DNA of 64,000 bases. It comes from Streptomyces sulphureus DSM 40104. Its GTDB lineage: Bacteria > Actinomycetota > Actinomycetes > Streptomycetales > Streptomycetaceae. The position numbers and the translations under genes were made by a program. Below the pieces are notes generated by a model. That model was not told the DNA's origin. It did not search any database and saw nothing but the letters and a program-made list of their open reading frames with translations. Every line of letters begins with the position of its first letter. Position 1 is the first letter of the stretch. The DNA is taken from positions 603,789 to 667,788 of the forward strand of contig NZ_KB905815.1 of assembly GCF_000381025.1 (NCBI RefSeq), read 5' to 3'. Shown piece after piece: positions 53,346-62,056 of the stretch.

Positions 53346-54824
53346 ATGGAGACAGTTGAAGCGGAATGGCACGTCCGGCGGCTGGAGGGGCTGCTGCGCG
53401 AACTGCGGCGCCAGACGGCGGCGACGGACCCGGACCAACTGCTGCGGTGGCTCGACCGCCAGGTCGGCTCGCGCGTGGCGCTCCTCGGCGCCACCGGAGA
53501 GGTGCAGGCGGCGACGAGCGGTTTTCCGCACTCCGCGCTCGAACCGCTCGGACCGCTCCTCTCCCGCCTCCTCGACGGGCACACCGCCACGGCCGCGGTC
53601 CGCGCCGAGGGTCACCACGTCCACGCGGAAGCCGTGGAGACGTCCGGCGGACGCGGGGCTCTCGTGGTGGTCGGGGACACCCCGCTGCCGTCGGCCGCCG
53701 CCGCGCTCGTCTCGCACACCGGCAGCGTCCTCACGATCCTCGACGGCGCGCGGCGTGCCGCCGAGATGGACCGCAACTATCGCCTGAAGTCACGGCAGTT
53801 GCGGTTCGCCCTGCTCAGTTCGCTGATGGACGGCGACCCGGTGCTCGCCCGCCGGATGACGATCGGCTCCGTACCGCCGCTCCTCGACGCCGAGCGCGTC
53901 CGCGTCTACCTCCTGCACTGCGTGCCGAGGGAGCGCGACGACATCGCCGACGGCTTCCAGGACCCGTCGGGCTACCACGGCCGCGGTCTGATGGTGCAGT
54001 GTCCCGCCTTCGCCGAGCACCTCATCTGCGTCGTGCCCGAGCCGGCGGGAACGGAACCGCCGGACGAGGGGCTTGCGCCGCTGCTGCGCCGGCTGGTGCG
54101 GGAGAAGCCGCGGTACGCACTGGGGATCAGCGAGCCCCAGCCGCTCCACGGCACGGGCACTGCGTACGCGCAGTCCCTGCACTCGCTCGCCGTGGCCCGC
54201 AACCTCCCCGCGCGCGTGGCCGGTTACCGGGGCACGGCGCCGCTCGGGGACACGCTGCCCCGTCCCGAGGCGCCGGCCTGGGCGCACGACTTCCTCCGCC
54301 CGTTGGAGTCCGCCAAGGCGCTCACCCTCGACGCCGCGCGCCTCAGCGTCACCTTCCCCAGGACTCTCGTCGCGCGCCTGCTCGGGGTGAGCCGCAACAC
54401 CGTCGCGGCGCACCTGCACATGGTCGAGGAGGCGCTCGGGCTCGACCTCGGCGACCTGCGCGACCGCGCGGCGCTCGGCCTGGCGCTGGCGCTCGCGCCG
54501 TCCCGCCGGCAGCCGGACGAGTCCGCTCCGCGCGCGACGCTGGAGCATCTGCTGCGCTCGGACCCCGCCGCCGCCTGGGCCTCCTCGTTCCTGCACCCGT
54601 TGCGCGACACGGGGCACGTCGAGTCGACGCTGCGGGCCTGGACGGCCGCCAACGCGGACGCGCGCAGAGCCGCCGAGCGCCTCGGCATCAGCCGCAACAC
54701 CGTCAGGGCACGCTTGCGCACCGCAGAACGCCTCCTCAACCGCGACCTCTTGACGAGCGGTTCGGGCGTCCACGACCTTGTGCTGGCGCTCGACATCACG
54801 GGCGGGACGACACCGGCGGACTGA
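53346..54824 (+). CDS. PucR-like regulator with two C-terminal HTH segments
   Basis: These 492 residues have an N-terminal sensory-type region (about 1-150), a central segment resembling PucR/CdaR GGDEF-like domains (about 170-300), then two helix-turn-helix units. Unit one, near residue 350, has VARLLGVSRNTVAAHL. Unit two, near residue 450, has AAERLGISRNTVRARL. PucR-type proteins usually carry one. Targets are unknown; the small secreted protein gene 336 bp downstream and the ABC operon upstream are the nearest candidates. Confidence 0.8.
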   Translation: METVEAEWHVRRLEGLLRELRRQTAATDPDQLLRWLDRQVGSRVALLGATGEVQAATSGFPHSALEPLGPLLSRLLDGHTATAAVRAEGHHVHAEAVETSGGRGALVVVGDTPLPSAAAALVSHTGSVLTILDGARRAAEMDRNYRLKSRQLRFALLSSLMDGDPVLARRMTIGSVPPLLDAERVRVYLLHCVPRERDDIADGFQDPSGYHGRGLMVQCPAFAEHLICVVPEPAGTEPPDEGLAPLLRRLVREKPRYALGISEPQPLHGTGTAYAQSLHSLAVARNLPARVAGYRGTAPLGDTLPRPEAPAWAHDFLRPLESAKALTLDAARLSVTFPRTLVARLLGVSRNTVAAHLHMVEEALGLDLGDLRDRAALGLALALAPSRRQPDESAPRATLEHLLRSDPAAAWASSFLHPLRDTGHVESTLRAWTAANADARRAAERLGISRNTVRARLRTAERLLNRDLLTSGSGVHDLVLALDITGGTTPAD

Positions 54825-55160
54825 GCACCGTGCACACCCGCCGCGCGAACCTGAGCAGAGTGCACGGTGGTTCGGCGCTCGCGGCGCTCCTACGATCGTC
54901 ATCGAGGGTCGGCCGACCGCACGGGGGCGAGAGGGCGATCGCCGGCGTCGCATCGGGGGAAGCGCCGCGCGGCAGCCCACGGTCGGCCGGCCCTCGACGC
55001 GGTCCGCGAGCGCCGCCCTCCGCCGTCGGCGGGGGTGTGCCGTGCGCCGCCTGCCGCCATCCGCATGCGCGTCGTCCGCCGTCGGGGTCACGGCAGGTGC
55101 AACGGGCCCACCGCTGTGGTACCTCGCCCTCGATCCAATCGACGAGCGGGAGGTCTCCCC
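54825..55160. other. Intergenic region before the secreted protein gene
   Basis: These 336 bp contain no gene I can support. They presumably carry the promoter of the small secreted protein. No distinct repeat is visible. Confidence 0.4.
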
Positions 55161-55388
55161 ATGCGTACAACCCTGCGCGCCGCAGTCGTCACCGTCGCTC
55201 TGGCAGGCTTCGGCCTGTCCGGTGCGGCAGCCGCCCAGGCGGACGGCTTCGGCTGGTACGACTCCTACTTCCACAAGGACAAGGGGGTGTCGGGCACCTC
55301 CATCACCACCCCGACCCTCCACCTCACGGACTTCGACGCCAAGGAGAGCACCACGGGCAAGGCCCGTGGCGGCCTCTTCTGGCACTGA
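55161..55388 (+). CDS. Small secreted protein, unknown function
   Basis: This 75-residue precursor has a clear signal peptide: basic MRTTLR, hydrophobic core to about residue 22, and a likely cleavage after an AxA around residues 24-27. The mature part of about 48 residues is rich in Gly, Asp, Lys, Thr and aromatic residues (FGWYDSYFHKDKG) and ends in GGLFWH. It has no cysteine. GGGAGG lies seven bases before ATG 55161, and a very strong terminator follows, so it is a monocistronic, well-expressed-looking gene. Confidence 0.75.
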   Translation: MRTTLRAAVVTVALAGFGLSGAAAAQADGFGWYDSYFHKDKGVSGTSITTPTLHLTDFDAKESTTGKARGGLFWH

Positions 55389-55400
55389 CGGAGCGCACCG

Positions 55401-55442
55401 GCACGGGCCGGCCCGGGGAGTTCCCCTCGGGCCGGCCCGTGC
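55401..55442 (+). terminator. Strong terminator after the secreted protein gene
   Basis: A 15-bp perfect stem (GCACGGGCCGGCCCG / CGGGCCGGCCCGTGC) encloses an inner GGGG-AGTT-CCCC hairpin, 12 bases past the stop. Confidence 0.85.
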
Positions 55443-55562
55443 GCGTCCCAACTCGCCGCACCCGTAGGGCGGATGGCCGTCCCTTGCCATCCGGCGGGCC
55501 AACCGCCAGGGTGGCATTGGTCCAGACCGCAGCCTTGAACGCCCGACACCGAGGTACCCGCG

Positions 55563-56663
55563 ATGCCGCACCCGCGCCGCAAGCCGCCGAGAGACACCCG
55601 CCCGACCCGGCGCGCGGTGACAGGGGGTTCCCGCGGCGCCAACAGGCGCCTGCTGCTGGGCAGTTACACCGGGCAGGGCGGAGCGACGGGGATCGGCGTC
55701 GCGGAGTACGCGGCGGACGGGGCCGTCTCGCTCGTCGGCGAGGTGCCCGTCGAGAACCCGTCGTACCTCGCGCTGCACCCGTCGGGCAGGACGCTCTACG
55801 CCGTCAACGAGCAGGAGAAAGGCGGGATCACGGCCGTCGCCGCGGGGGACGACGGAGCGTACGAGGTGCTCGGCACCGTGTCCGCCGGCGGGTCCGCGCC
55901 GTGCCAGGTCGCCGTGCACCCGTCGGGCGACTGGCTGTTGAGCGCCGCCTACGGCTCGGGCACCGTCGCCGTGCACGCAATCGAGCGCGACGGCGCACTG
56001 GGCGCGCTCACCGCACACGTCGTCCACGACGACCCGCCGCCCGGGCCAGGGCAACAGGGGCCGCACGCCCACCAGTTGCTCCCCTCCCCCGACGGGCGGT
56101 ACGCGCTCGCCTGCGACTTGGGGACCGACACCGTCTACAGCTACGCGTTCGACGAGACGGCCGGCACCCTGCGCGAGGTCTCCCGGGCCCCACTCACCCC
56201 CGGCGCAGGCCCGCGGCACCTCACCTTCCATCCGAACGGCGTCTACGCCTACCTCGCCAACGAGTTGGACGACACGGTGGCCGTCTGCGCCTACGAAGCG
56301 GCCACCGGCACCCTCACCCCCGCGCCCCCGCAGAGCACCGGTACGACGGCGCCGAGCGCCCCCTCACAGCTCGTCGTCACGGGCGACGGCGCCCACGCCT
56401 ACCTCGGCAACCGCGGCGACGAGACGCTCACCCGGTACGCCGTCGAGGACGGCGGAGCCGGCCTCCGCCTCCTCGACACCGTGCCGCTCGACGTGGCCTT
56501 CCCCCGCCACCTCGCGCTCTCGCCCGACGGGCGGCTGCTCTTCGTCGGCGGGCAGCGTTCGGACGCGGTGCAGGTCTTCGCCGTCGACGAGGCGAGCGGC
56601 GAACTCTCCCCCGTCGAGGAAAAGTTGGACGTCCCCTCGCCGGTCTTCCTGCTGCCGCTCTAG
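55563..56663 (+). CDS. Lactonase-family beta-propeller protein
   Basis: These 366 residues form a seven-bladed propeller, with recurring ALHPSGRTLYAVNE-like blades (VAVHPSGDWLLSA, LTFHPNGVYAYLAN, LALSPDGRLLFVGG). The match is to the 6-phosphogluconolactonase (YbhE/Pgl) family, which hydrolyses 6-phosphogluconolactone or acts on other lactones. About 30 Arg/Pro-rich residues precede the first blade, so a start further in is possible. It converges with the amidotransferase gene at a 4-bp gap. Confidence 0.83.
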   Translation: MPHPRRKPPRDTRPTRRAVTGGSRGANRRLLLGSYTGQGGATGIGVAEYAADGAVSLVGEVPVENPSYLALHPSGRTLYAVNEQEKGGITAVAAGDDGAYEVLGTVSAGGSAPCQVAVHPSGDWLLSAAYGSGTVAVHAIERDGALGALTAHVVHDDPPPGPGQQGPHAHQLLPSPDGRYALACDLGTDTVYSYAFDETAGTLREVSRAPLTPGAGPRHLTFHPNGVYAYLANELDDTVAVCAYEAATGTLTPAPPQSTGTTAPSAPSQLVVTGDGAHAYLGNRGDETLTRYAVEDGGAGLRLLDTVPLDVAFPRHLALSPDGRLLFVGGQRSDAVQVFAVDEASGELSPVEEKLDVPSPVFLLPL

Positions 56664-56667
56664 CGGC

Positions 56668-57375
56668 TCAGCCGCCGGGCGCGACGAGCGCGGCGAACCT
56701 GCCCGCCACCGTCCGCCAGACCCGCCGCGATTCCGCCTCGTCGCGCTCGGCGGTGCGCACCAGCTCCTCCCGGTCGAAGCCGCGCGCCGCGAGCTCCTCC
56801 CGGTCCCAGCCGGCGATCCGGGCTGCATCGGCCTCCGGGTGGAACTGCACGCCCCAAGCGCGCTCGCCGACCCGGAACGCCTGCACGGGGCACCGCTCGC
56901 TCTCGGCGAGCCACACCGCGCCGGAGGGCAGCCGGGTCACCGCGTCGACCCGGTTCTCGACGGCGGTCACGCGCTCGGGCAGCCCGGAGAAGAGCGCGTC
57001 CTCCGCCGCCTCTGGGCGGAGCGTCAGCGGAGTGCTGCCGGCCTCCGGCAGGCCGTGGCGGGCGGTGACGGCGCCGCCCGCCACGTGTGCGAGGAGCTGG
57101 CCGCCGAGGCAGACGCCGAAGACGGGCGTGCCCGACTGCAGGGCGAGGGTGGCGAGTTGGCGCGTGCGTGCGAGCCACGGCGCGCGGGCGTCCTCGTCCG
57201 GCAGGTAGCCGCCGCCGAGGACCACCAGCGCGCCGTACGCGTCGAGCGCCTCGGGGAGCGGTTCGCCGCGGTAGGCGTGGACGTGGTCGAGGGTGAGGCC
57301 GTCCTCCTCGAACCAGCCGCCGAGGCGGCCGATCCCCGAGGTCGGCGTGTGCTGAACGACGAGTGTCCGCGCCAC
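56668..57375 (-). CDS. Class I glutamine amidotransferase-like protein
   Basis: A 235-residue protein with the class I triad: nucleophile C89 in FGVCLGGQLLA and histidine in GVQFHPEAD near residue 175, with the glutamate two residues later. It resembles stand-alone GMP-synthase-like amidotransferases, many of which act on small amines or gamma-glutamyl compounds. No synthetase partner is adjacent, so the acceptor is unknown. Confidence 0.85.
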   Translation of the reverse strand: MARTLVVQHTPTSGIGRLGGWFEEDGLTLDHVHAYRGEPLPEALDAYGALVVLGGGYLPDEDARAPWLARTRQLATLALQSGTPVFGVCLGGQLLAHVAGGAVTARHGLPEAGSTPLTLRPEAAEDALFSGLPERVTAVENRVDAVTRLPSGAVWLAESERCPVQAFRVGERAWGVQFHPEADAARIAGWDREELAARGFDREELVRTAERDEAESRRVWRTVAGRFAALVAPGG

Positions 57376-57427
57376 GTGCGGTGCTCCGTTTCTCGGCTTG
57401 CGGGTCCTGCACTCCCTGACGAGGGGC

Positions 57428-58246
57428 TCAGGAGGTGCGGTGCTTGCGGCCGAGCCCGCCGAAGAACCAGACGTCCTCGTCGAGCCGCCGCTCCGGGTCC
57501 TCGTCCCAGCGGTTGACCGGGACGACGCCGGGGTCGAGGAGCTCGAGACCGTCGAAGAACCGCTCGATCCCCGCCACGCTTCGCGGCACCACGGGCGCGG
57601 AGACGCCGCGCTCGCGGTAGAAGACGGCCGCCTCCGCCGCGCTCGCCGGCGCCGCGTCGCCGCAGGCGTGCGAGAGGGCGACGTAGGACCCCGTCGGCAG
57701 CGCGTCGACGAGGGTGGCGACGACGTCGTACGGGTCCTCGGCGTCCTCGAGGAAGTGCATGATCGCGACGAGCGTCAGCCCGATCGGCTTGCTGAAGTCC
57801 AGGGTGCTGCGCACCTCTTCGGAGGCGAGGACGGCGGCCGGGTCGCGCAGGTCCGCCTGGACGTAGCTGGTGGTGCCTGCGGCGCTCACCGGCGTGAGGA
57901 GGGCCTGTGCGTGCGCGAGGACGACGGGGTCGTTGTCGACGTAGACGACGCGGGCGGCCGGCGCTATGTCCTGCGCGATCTCGTGGAGGTTGGGGCTGGT
58001 CGGGATGCCTGTGCCGATGTCGAGGAACTGGCGGACGCCCTGCTCGCCCGCGAGGCGGCGCACGACGCGGTGCATCCACGCCCGGTTCTCCTGGGTGCCG
58101 AGGCGTATCTCGGGCCAGCGGCGCGCGAGTTCGTCGGCGACCTCCTGGTCGACCGGGTAGTTGTCCTTGCCGTCGAGGAGGCAGTCGTACACCCGCGCCG
58201 GGTGCGGCCTCGTGGCCTCGAAGCGGTTCTGCGCGTCCTCCGGCAC
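57428..58246 (-). CDS. SAM-dependent methyltransferase, DUF574 family
   Basis: These 272 residues start at GTG 58246, which has AAGGAG seven bases upstream. Family landmarks are ARVYDCLLDGKDNYPVD near residue 15, LDIGTGIPT for SAM binding, VVYVDNDPVVLAHA, and the C-terminal FFDGLELLDPG. The Methyltransf_19 family is widespread and expanded in Streptomyces; substrates are mostly unknown. A truncated paralogue lies at 8928-9368. The frame extends upstream to 58345 but without a ribosome-binding site. Confidence 0.87.
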   Translation of the reverse strand: MPEDAQNRFEATRPHPARVYDCLLDGKDNYPVDQEVADELARRWPEIRLGTQENRAWMHRVVRRLAGEQGVRQFLDIGTGIPTSPNLHEIAQDIAPAARVVYVDNDPVVLAHAQALLTPVSAAGTTSYVQADLRDPAAVLASEEVRSTLDFSKPIGLTLVAIMHFLEDAEDPYDVVATLVDALPTGSYVALSHACGDAAPASAAEAAVFYRERGVSAPVVPRSVAGIERFFDGLELLDPGVVPVNRWDEDPERRLDEDVWFFGGLGRKHRTS

Positions 58247-58566
58247 AGCCGTACTCCTTAGCACGCTGGATTCTCCGTCCGGGATACCTCCGCGCGTACC
58301 GCGCGGCCTGCTGGGAAGGGTGGTGCGAAGGCGCAAGAATCGCACCGGAGCGCCTGCTTGTCACCCCCGGCGATCATCCGGGCCGTCCGGACGCGTTCCC
58401 CGGTCCGGGTCCGCAACGACGGTGAGGGGTGCGGTATATCTGGGTTGCCCGCGTATGCCGTACACGGGCGGCGCTCGGCCCACGGCGGGGAGGGGTGTAC
58501 GCACCGCTGATCCCGCGGAGTACCGTCGGGGGTCACGGGACGGGAACCTAGGGAGACGAAACGTTG
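58247..58566. promoter_or_regulatory. Divergent promoter region (methyltransferase / radical SAM)
   Basis: About 320 bp between divergent starts. No gene or clear operator is visible; both promoters must lie here. Confidence 0.4.
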
Positions 58567-59907
58567 ATGGACAGCCGTACCGCAGTCGTCGAGGAGTTGA
58601 TGGAGCGCTTCCCGCACATTCCGCGGGAGGCCGTACTCAAGGAGGACCTCCTCCGCGGCGGGATCAACTTCGACGAGTCGGCGCTCAGCGGCAACGAGGA
58701 CGGCGACGTCAAGCCGAAGTCCTACTTCATCTTCTCCTTCGACCACCGCACCCTGCCCGAGCTGGGGGCGGCGGCGCTCAAGCGCCCGCCGGAGGAGATC
58801 GTCCTCACGGGCGGCCCGTACGAGCTGCGCCGCACCGTCGTCTCGGTGCGCGTCAATCCGGACTCGCCGTACACCGTGAAGCCGGACGACGAGGGCGTGC
58901 TCGGCCTCTACCTCGACGGCCGGTTCATCGGCGACGTCGGGCTGCCGCCCATGCCCGAGTACTACCGGCACAAGCTCTCCAACGGGAAGTCCGTGATGGA
59001 GGTGGCGCCGACGATCCAATGGGGCTACCTCATCTACCTCACCGTCTTCCGCGTCTGCCAGTACTTCGGCGCCAAGGAGGAGTGCCAGTACTGCGACATC
59101 AACCACAACTGGCGCCAGCACAAGGCCGCCGGGCGCCCGTACACGGGGGTGAAGCCGGCCGACGAGGTGCTGGAGGCGCTCGACATCATCGCGCAGTACG
59201 ACACCGCCGGCACCTCCCGCGCCTACACGCTCACCGGCGGCTCGATCACCTCCAAGGTGCAGGGCCGCGACGAGGCCGACTTCTACGGCAGCTACGCCAA
59301 GGCGATCGAGGAGCGCTTCCCCGGCCGCTGGACGGGCAAGGTCGTCGCGCAGGCGCTCCCCAAGGAGGACGTCCAGCGCTTCCACGACTACGGCATCCGC
59401 ATCTACCACCCCAACTACGAGGTGTGGGACCGCCGGCTCTTCGAGCTGTACTGCCCCGGCAAGGAGCGGTACGTCGGCCGTGACGAGTGGCACCGCCGCA
59501 TCCTCGACTCCGCCGAGATCTTCGGGCCGCGGAACGTCATCCCCAACTTCGTCGCGGGCGTCGAGATGGCGGAGCCCTTCGGCTTCACCAACGTCGACGA
59601 GGCGATCGCGTCGACCACCGAGGGCCTTGAGTACTTCATGTCGAAGGGCATCACGCCCCGGTTCACCACCTGGTGCCCGGAGCCGACGACGCCGCTCGGC
59701 AAGACCAACCCCAAGGGCGCCCCGCTCGAGTACCACATCCGCCTCCTCGACGCGTACCGCGCCACCATGGACAAGCACGGCCTCACCTCTCCCCCCGGCT
59801 ACGGCCCGGCGGGCGCGGGCAACGCCGTCTTCTCGGTGAGCTCGTTCATGGACACGCTCGCGCCCAACGAGGCCGCGGACGAGCCGTCGGCGGCGGCCGC
59901 GGGCTGA
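58567..59907 (+). CDS. Radical-SAM-like protein with CX8CX2C cluster
   Basis: A 446-residue protein. The motif VCQYFGAKEECQYCDIN near residues 172-188 has cysteines spaced CX8CX2C, unlike the standard CX3CX2C that binds the 4Fe-4S cluster of radical SAM enzymes. Downstream YTLTGGSIT fits the GGE-like SAM-binding region, and a TIM-barrel-like pattern follows. An N-terminal segment of about 165 residues precedes the cluster. The reaction is unknown. TTG 58564 (GGGAGA, seven-base spacer) could also be the start. YaaA lies 90 bp downstream. Confidence 0.75.
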   Translation: MDSRTAVVEELMERFPHIPREAVLKEDLLRGGINFDESALSGNEDGDVKPKSYFIFSFDHRTLPELGAAALKRPPEEIVLTGGPYELRRTVVSVRVNPDSPYTVKPDDEGVLGLYLDGRFIGDVGLPPMPEYYRHKLSNGKSVMEVAPTIQWGYLIYLTVFRVCQYFGAKEECQYCDINHNWRQHKAAGRPYTGVKPADEVLEALDIIAQYDTAGTSRAYTLTGGSITSKVQGRDEADFYGSYAKAIEERFPGRWTGKVVAQALPKEDVQRFHDYGIRIYHPNYEVWDRRLFELYCPGKERYVGRDEWHRRILDSAEIFGPRNVIPNFVAGVEMAEPFGFTNVDEAIASTTEGLEYFMSKGITPRFTTWCPEPTTPLGKTNPKGAPLEYHIRLLDAYRATMDKHGLTSPPGYGPAGAGNAVFSVSSFMDTLAPNEAADEPSAAAAG

Positions 59908-59997
59908 ACACCGCTTACGCGCGCCCGTCTCCGCCGCCCGGCGGGGGCGGGCGCTCGGGCGTTCCGCCGGAGATCCCGCAGAGCAAGGAGAGACGCA

Positions 59998-60801
59998 GTG
60001 CTGGTGCTGCTGCCCCCGTCCGAAGGCAAGGCCGAGGGCGGGGAAGGACGCCCCGTCGACCCGGCGTCGCTGACGCTGCCCGAACTGGCGCCCGCGCGGC
60101 GCGCCGTCCTCGACGAGCTGGTGGCGCTCTGCTCCGGCGACGACGACGCCGTCGAGAAGGCGCGCACCGTCCTCGGGCTCAGCGCGGGCCAGCGCGCCGA
60201 GGTGGCGAAGAACGCCGCGCTGCATCAGGCACCGACGCTCCCCGCCCGCGAGCGGTACACGGGCGTCCTCTACGACGCGCTCTCCTTCGCGACGCTGAGC
60301 CGGACCGCGCGCGAGCGTGCGGCGCGCTCGGTGCTGATCTTCTCCGGGCTGTGGGGAGTTGTGGGCCCCGAGGACGCGATCCCGGCCTACCGGTGCGCGG
60401 GTGGCGTCAAGCTGCCAGGCGTGGGCGGACTCGCGGCGCACTGGCGCGGCCCGCTCGGGGAGGCGGTGCCGCAGGCAGCCGGGGAGGGGCTCGTGCTGGA
60501 CCTGCGCTCCTCCGCGTACACCGGGATGTTCAAGCCGGCACGGGGGTTGGCGGAGCGCACCGCGTCGGTACGGGTGCTCCACGCGCGGACGGTGGACGGC
60601 GTGGAGAAGCGCTCCGTCGTGAGTCACTTCAACAAGGCGACCAAGGGCCGCCTCGTACGGGAGCTGCTGGAGTCGGGCGCCGAGCCCGCGGGGCCGGAGG
60701 AGTTGGCGGAGGCGCTGCGGGCGCTGGGGTACACGATCGAGGCGCGGGAGGCGCAGACCGGGCGGGTGCAGCAGTTCGACGTGGTCGTCAGCGAGCTGTA
60801 G
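59998..60801 (+). CDS. yaaA: Peroxide stress protein YaaA-like (DUF328)
   Basis: These 267 residues start at GTG 59998, just after AAGGAGAGACGCA. The opening LVLLPPSEGKAEGG and later YTGVLYDALSF, FSGLWGVVGPEDAIPAYR and VVSHFNKATKGRLVREL are classical YaaA/UPF0246 landmarks. In E. coli YaaA lowers intracellular iron and protects DNA during peroxide stress. It lies on the same strand as the radical-SAM-like gene and may be co-transcribed. Confidence 0.88.
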   Translation: MLVLLPPSEGKAEGGEGRPVDPASLTLPELAPARRAVLDELVALCSGDDDAVEKARTVLGLSAGQRAEVAKNAALHQAPTLPARERYTGVLYDALSFATLSRTARERAARSVLIFSGLWGVVGPEDAIPAYRCAGGVKLPGVGGLAAHWRGPLGEAVPQAAGEGLVLDLRSSAYTGMFKPARGLAERTASVRVLHARTVDGVEKRSVVSHFNKATKGRLVRELLESGAEPAGPEELAEALRALGYTIEAREAQTGRVQQFDVVVSEL

Positions 60802-60807
60802 CGGGGC

Positions 60808-61242
60808 TCAACCGCCGTTGCGCGTACGGAAGTCGGCAAAGTCGAAGCCGGGTGAGACGAGGACGCCGAGGAGCACCGGCTCGTCGGCGAGAGGCCGGGC
60901 CGTCTGCCAGGTCCCGGCTGGGACGAGGCCCTGGAGCTGTGCCCCTGGATCGGGGCCGAGTTCGACGGCGGTCGTCCCGTCCGGCGCGGCGCCGTTGCCG
61001 CCGAGCCGGAGCTCCAGCGGGCCGCCGAGCTGCCAGAGCCACACTTCGTCCGAGGCGACGACGTGCCAGGCCGATGCCTCGCCCGCGTCGAGGAGGTAGT
61101 GGATGAGCGTCGCCGCCGGGCGCGTGCCGCGGTCGTCGCCGAGGTGCACGGGGACGTCGCTGGTGTAGGTCCTCCGGTACCAGCCGCCTTCCGGGTGCGG
61201 CGCCAGCCCGAACCGTTCCCTCAACCGCTGCGCGTCTCTCAC
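60808..61242 (-). CDS. Cupin protein, DUF985 family
   Basis: These 144 residues start with the typical PHPEGGWYRRTY segment of DUF985 (cupin_5), continue with ATLIHYLLDAGEASAWH and end in SPGFDFADF. The fold is a single beta-barrel. Function is not established for the family. It converges on yaaA with six bases between the stops. Confidence 0.85.
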   Translation of the reverse strand: MRDAQRLRERFGLAPHPEGGWYRRTYTSDVPVHLGDDRGTRPAATLIHYLLDAGEASAWHVVASDEVWLWQLGGPLELRLGGNGAAPDGTTAVELGPDPGAQLQGLVPAGTWQTARPLADEPVLLGVLVSPGFDFADFRTRNGG

Positions 61243-61345
61243 GCCGACCAGCTTCCCACCGTCGGCCTCCGATACCGGACATTACGGGTGCGGGTGCTGC
61301 CAACTCGGGCCTGCGCCAGGGGGGTCGCACGACGAGCGGCCCGTA

Positions 61346-61373
61346 TTGCGCAGCGCGCAACGGCCGTTGCGCG
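61346..61373. promoter_or_regulatory. Operator cluster upstream of the KDPG aldolase
   Basis: Positions 61354-61373 form a perfect 20-bp palindrome with arms CGCGCAACGG and CCGTTGCGCG. A further TTGCGC half-site at 61346-61351 makes three half-sites in 28 bp, 29 bp before the aldolase start. A dedicated regulator is likely, but none is adjacent. Confidence 0.6.
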
Positions 61374-61401
61374 GTATGGGTGCCGCGGGCAGGATGGCGG
61401 C

Positions 61402-62022
61402 ATGGACCACTCCCCGCTCGACCTCGCGCCCGTGCTTCCCGTCGTCGTACTCGAAGATCCGGAGAACGCGGTTCCGTTGGCGCGCGCGCTCGCGGCGGGC
61501 GGGCTGACGGCCGTGGAGGTCACCCTCCGCACACCGGGCGCCGTCGAGGCGATTCGGCGCATCGCGGCCGAGGTGCCCGAGGTGGCCGTCGGCGCGGGTA
61601 CCGTGCTCGGGCCGGAGCAGGTCGAGGAGGCACGCGCCGCAGGGGCCGGTTTCCTCGTCAGCCCGGGGTGGACGGAACGCCTCCTCGGCGCGGCGCAGCA
61701 GAGCGGGCTCCCCTACCTCCCCGGCGTCTCCACGGCGTCGGAGGCGGTCGCACTGCTGGAACGCGGAGTCCGCGAGATGAAGTTCTTCCCCGCCCAGGCG
61801 GCAGGCGGCGTCCCCTACCTCAAGGCGCTCGCCTCTCCCCTGGAGTCCGCCCGCTTCTGCCCGACGGGCGGCATCACGCCGGAGAACGCGGGGGAGTACC
61901 TGGCGCTCCCCAACGTCGGCTGCGTCGGCGGCACTTGGCTCGCCCCCGGAGACGCGCTCGCCGCGGGGGACTGGGCGCGCGTGACGCGGCTTGCGGAGCA
62001 GGCGAACGGGCTGCGGCGGTGA
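61402..62022 (+). CDS. eda: KDPG/KHG aldolase
   Basis: A 206-residue class I aldolase that cleaves 2-keto-3-deoxy-6-phosphogluconate to pyruvate and glyceraldehyde 3-phosphate, or 4-hydroxy-2-oxoglutarate. Catalytic residues are E39 in VEVTLRT, the Schiff-base lysine K127 in MKFFPAQ and T155 in CPTGGI. No other Entner-Doudoroff gene is adjacent. ATG 61402 was chosen; the longer frame to 61063 overlaps the divergent cupin gene. Confidence 0.88.
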   Translation: MDHSPLDLAPVLPVVVLEDPENAVPLARALAAGGLTAVEVTLRTPGAVEAIRRIAAEVPEVAVGAGTVLGPEQVEEARAAGAGFLVSPGWTERLLGAAQQSGLPYLPGVSTASEAVALLERGVREMKFFPAQAAGGVPYLKALASPLESARFCPTGGITPENAGEYLALPNVGCVGGTWLAPGDALAAGDWARVTRLAEQANGLRR

Positions 62023-62056
62023 GGCTGCCGGCGTCGAGTCGGGCGGCCTTCGCGAC

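Noticed and set aside
53366..57208. A 1280-codon open frame crossing several genes.
   Set aside because: It is a shadow frame of the two-HTH regulator, secreted protein and lactonase genes, rich in Arg and Pro and without domains.
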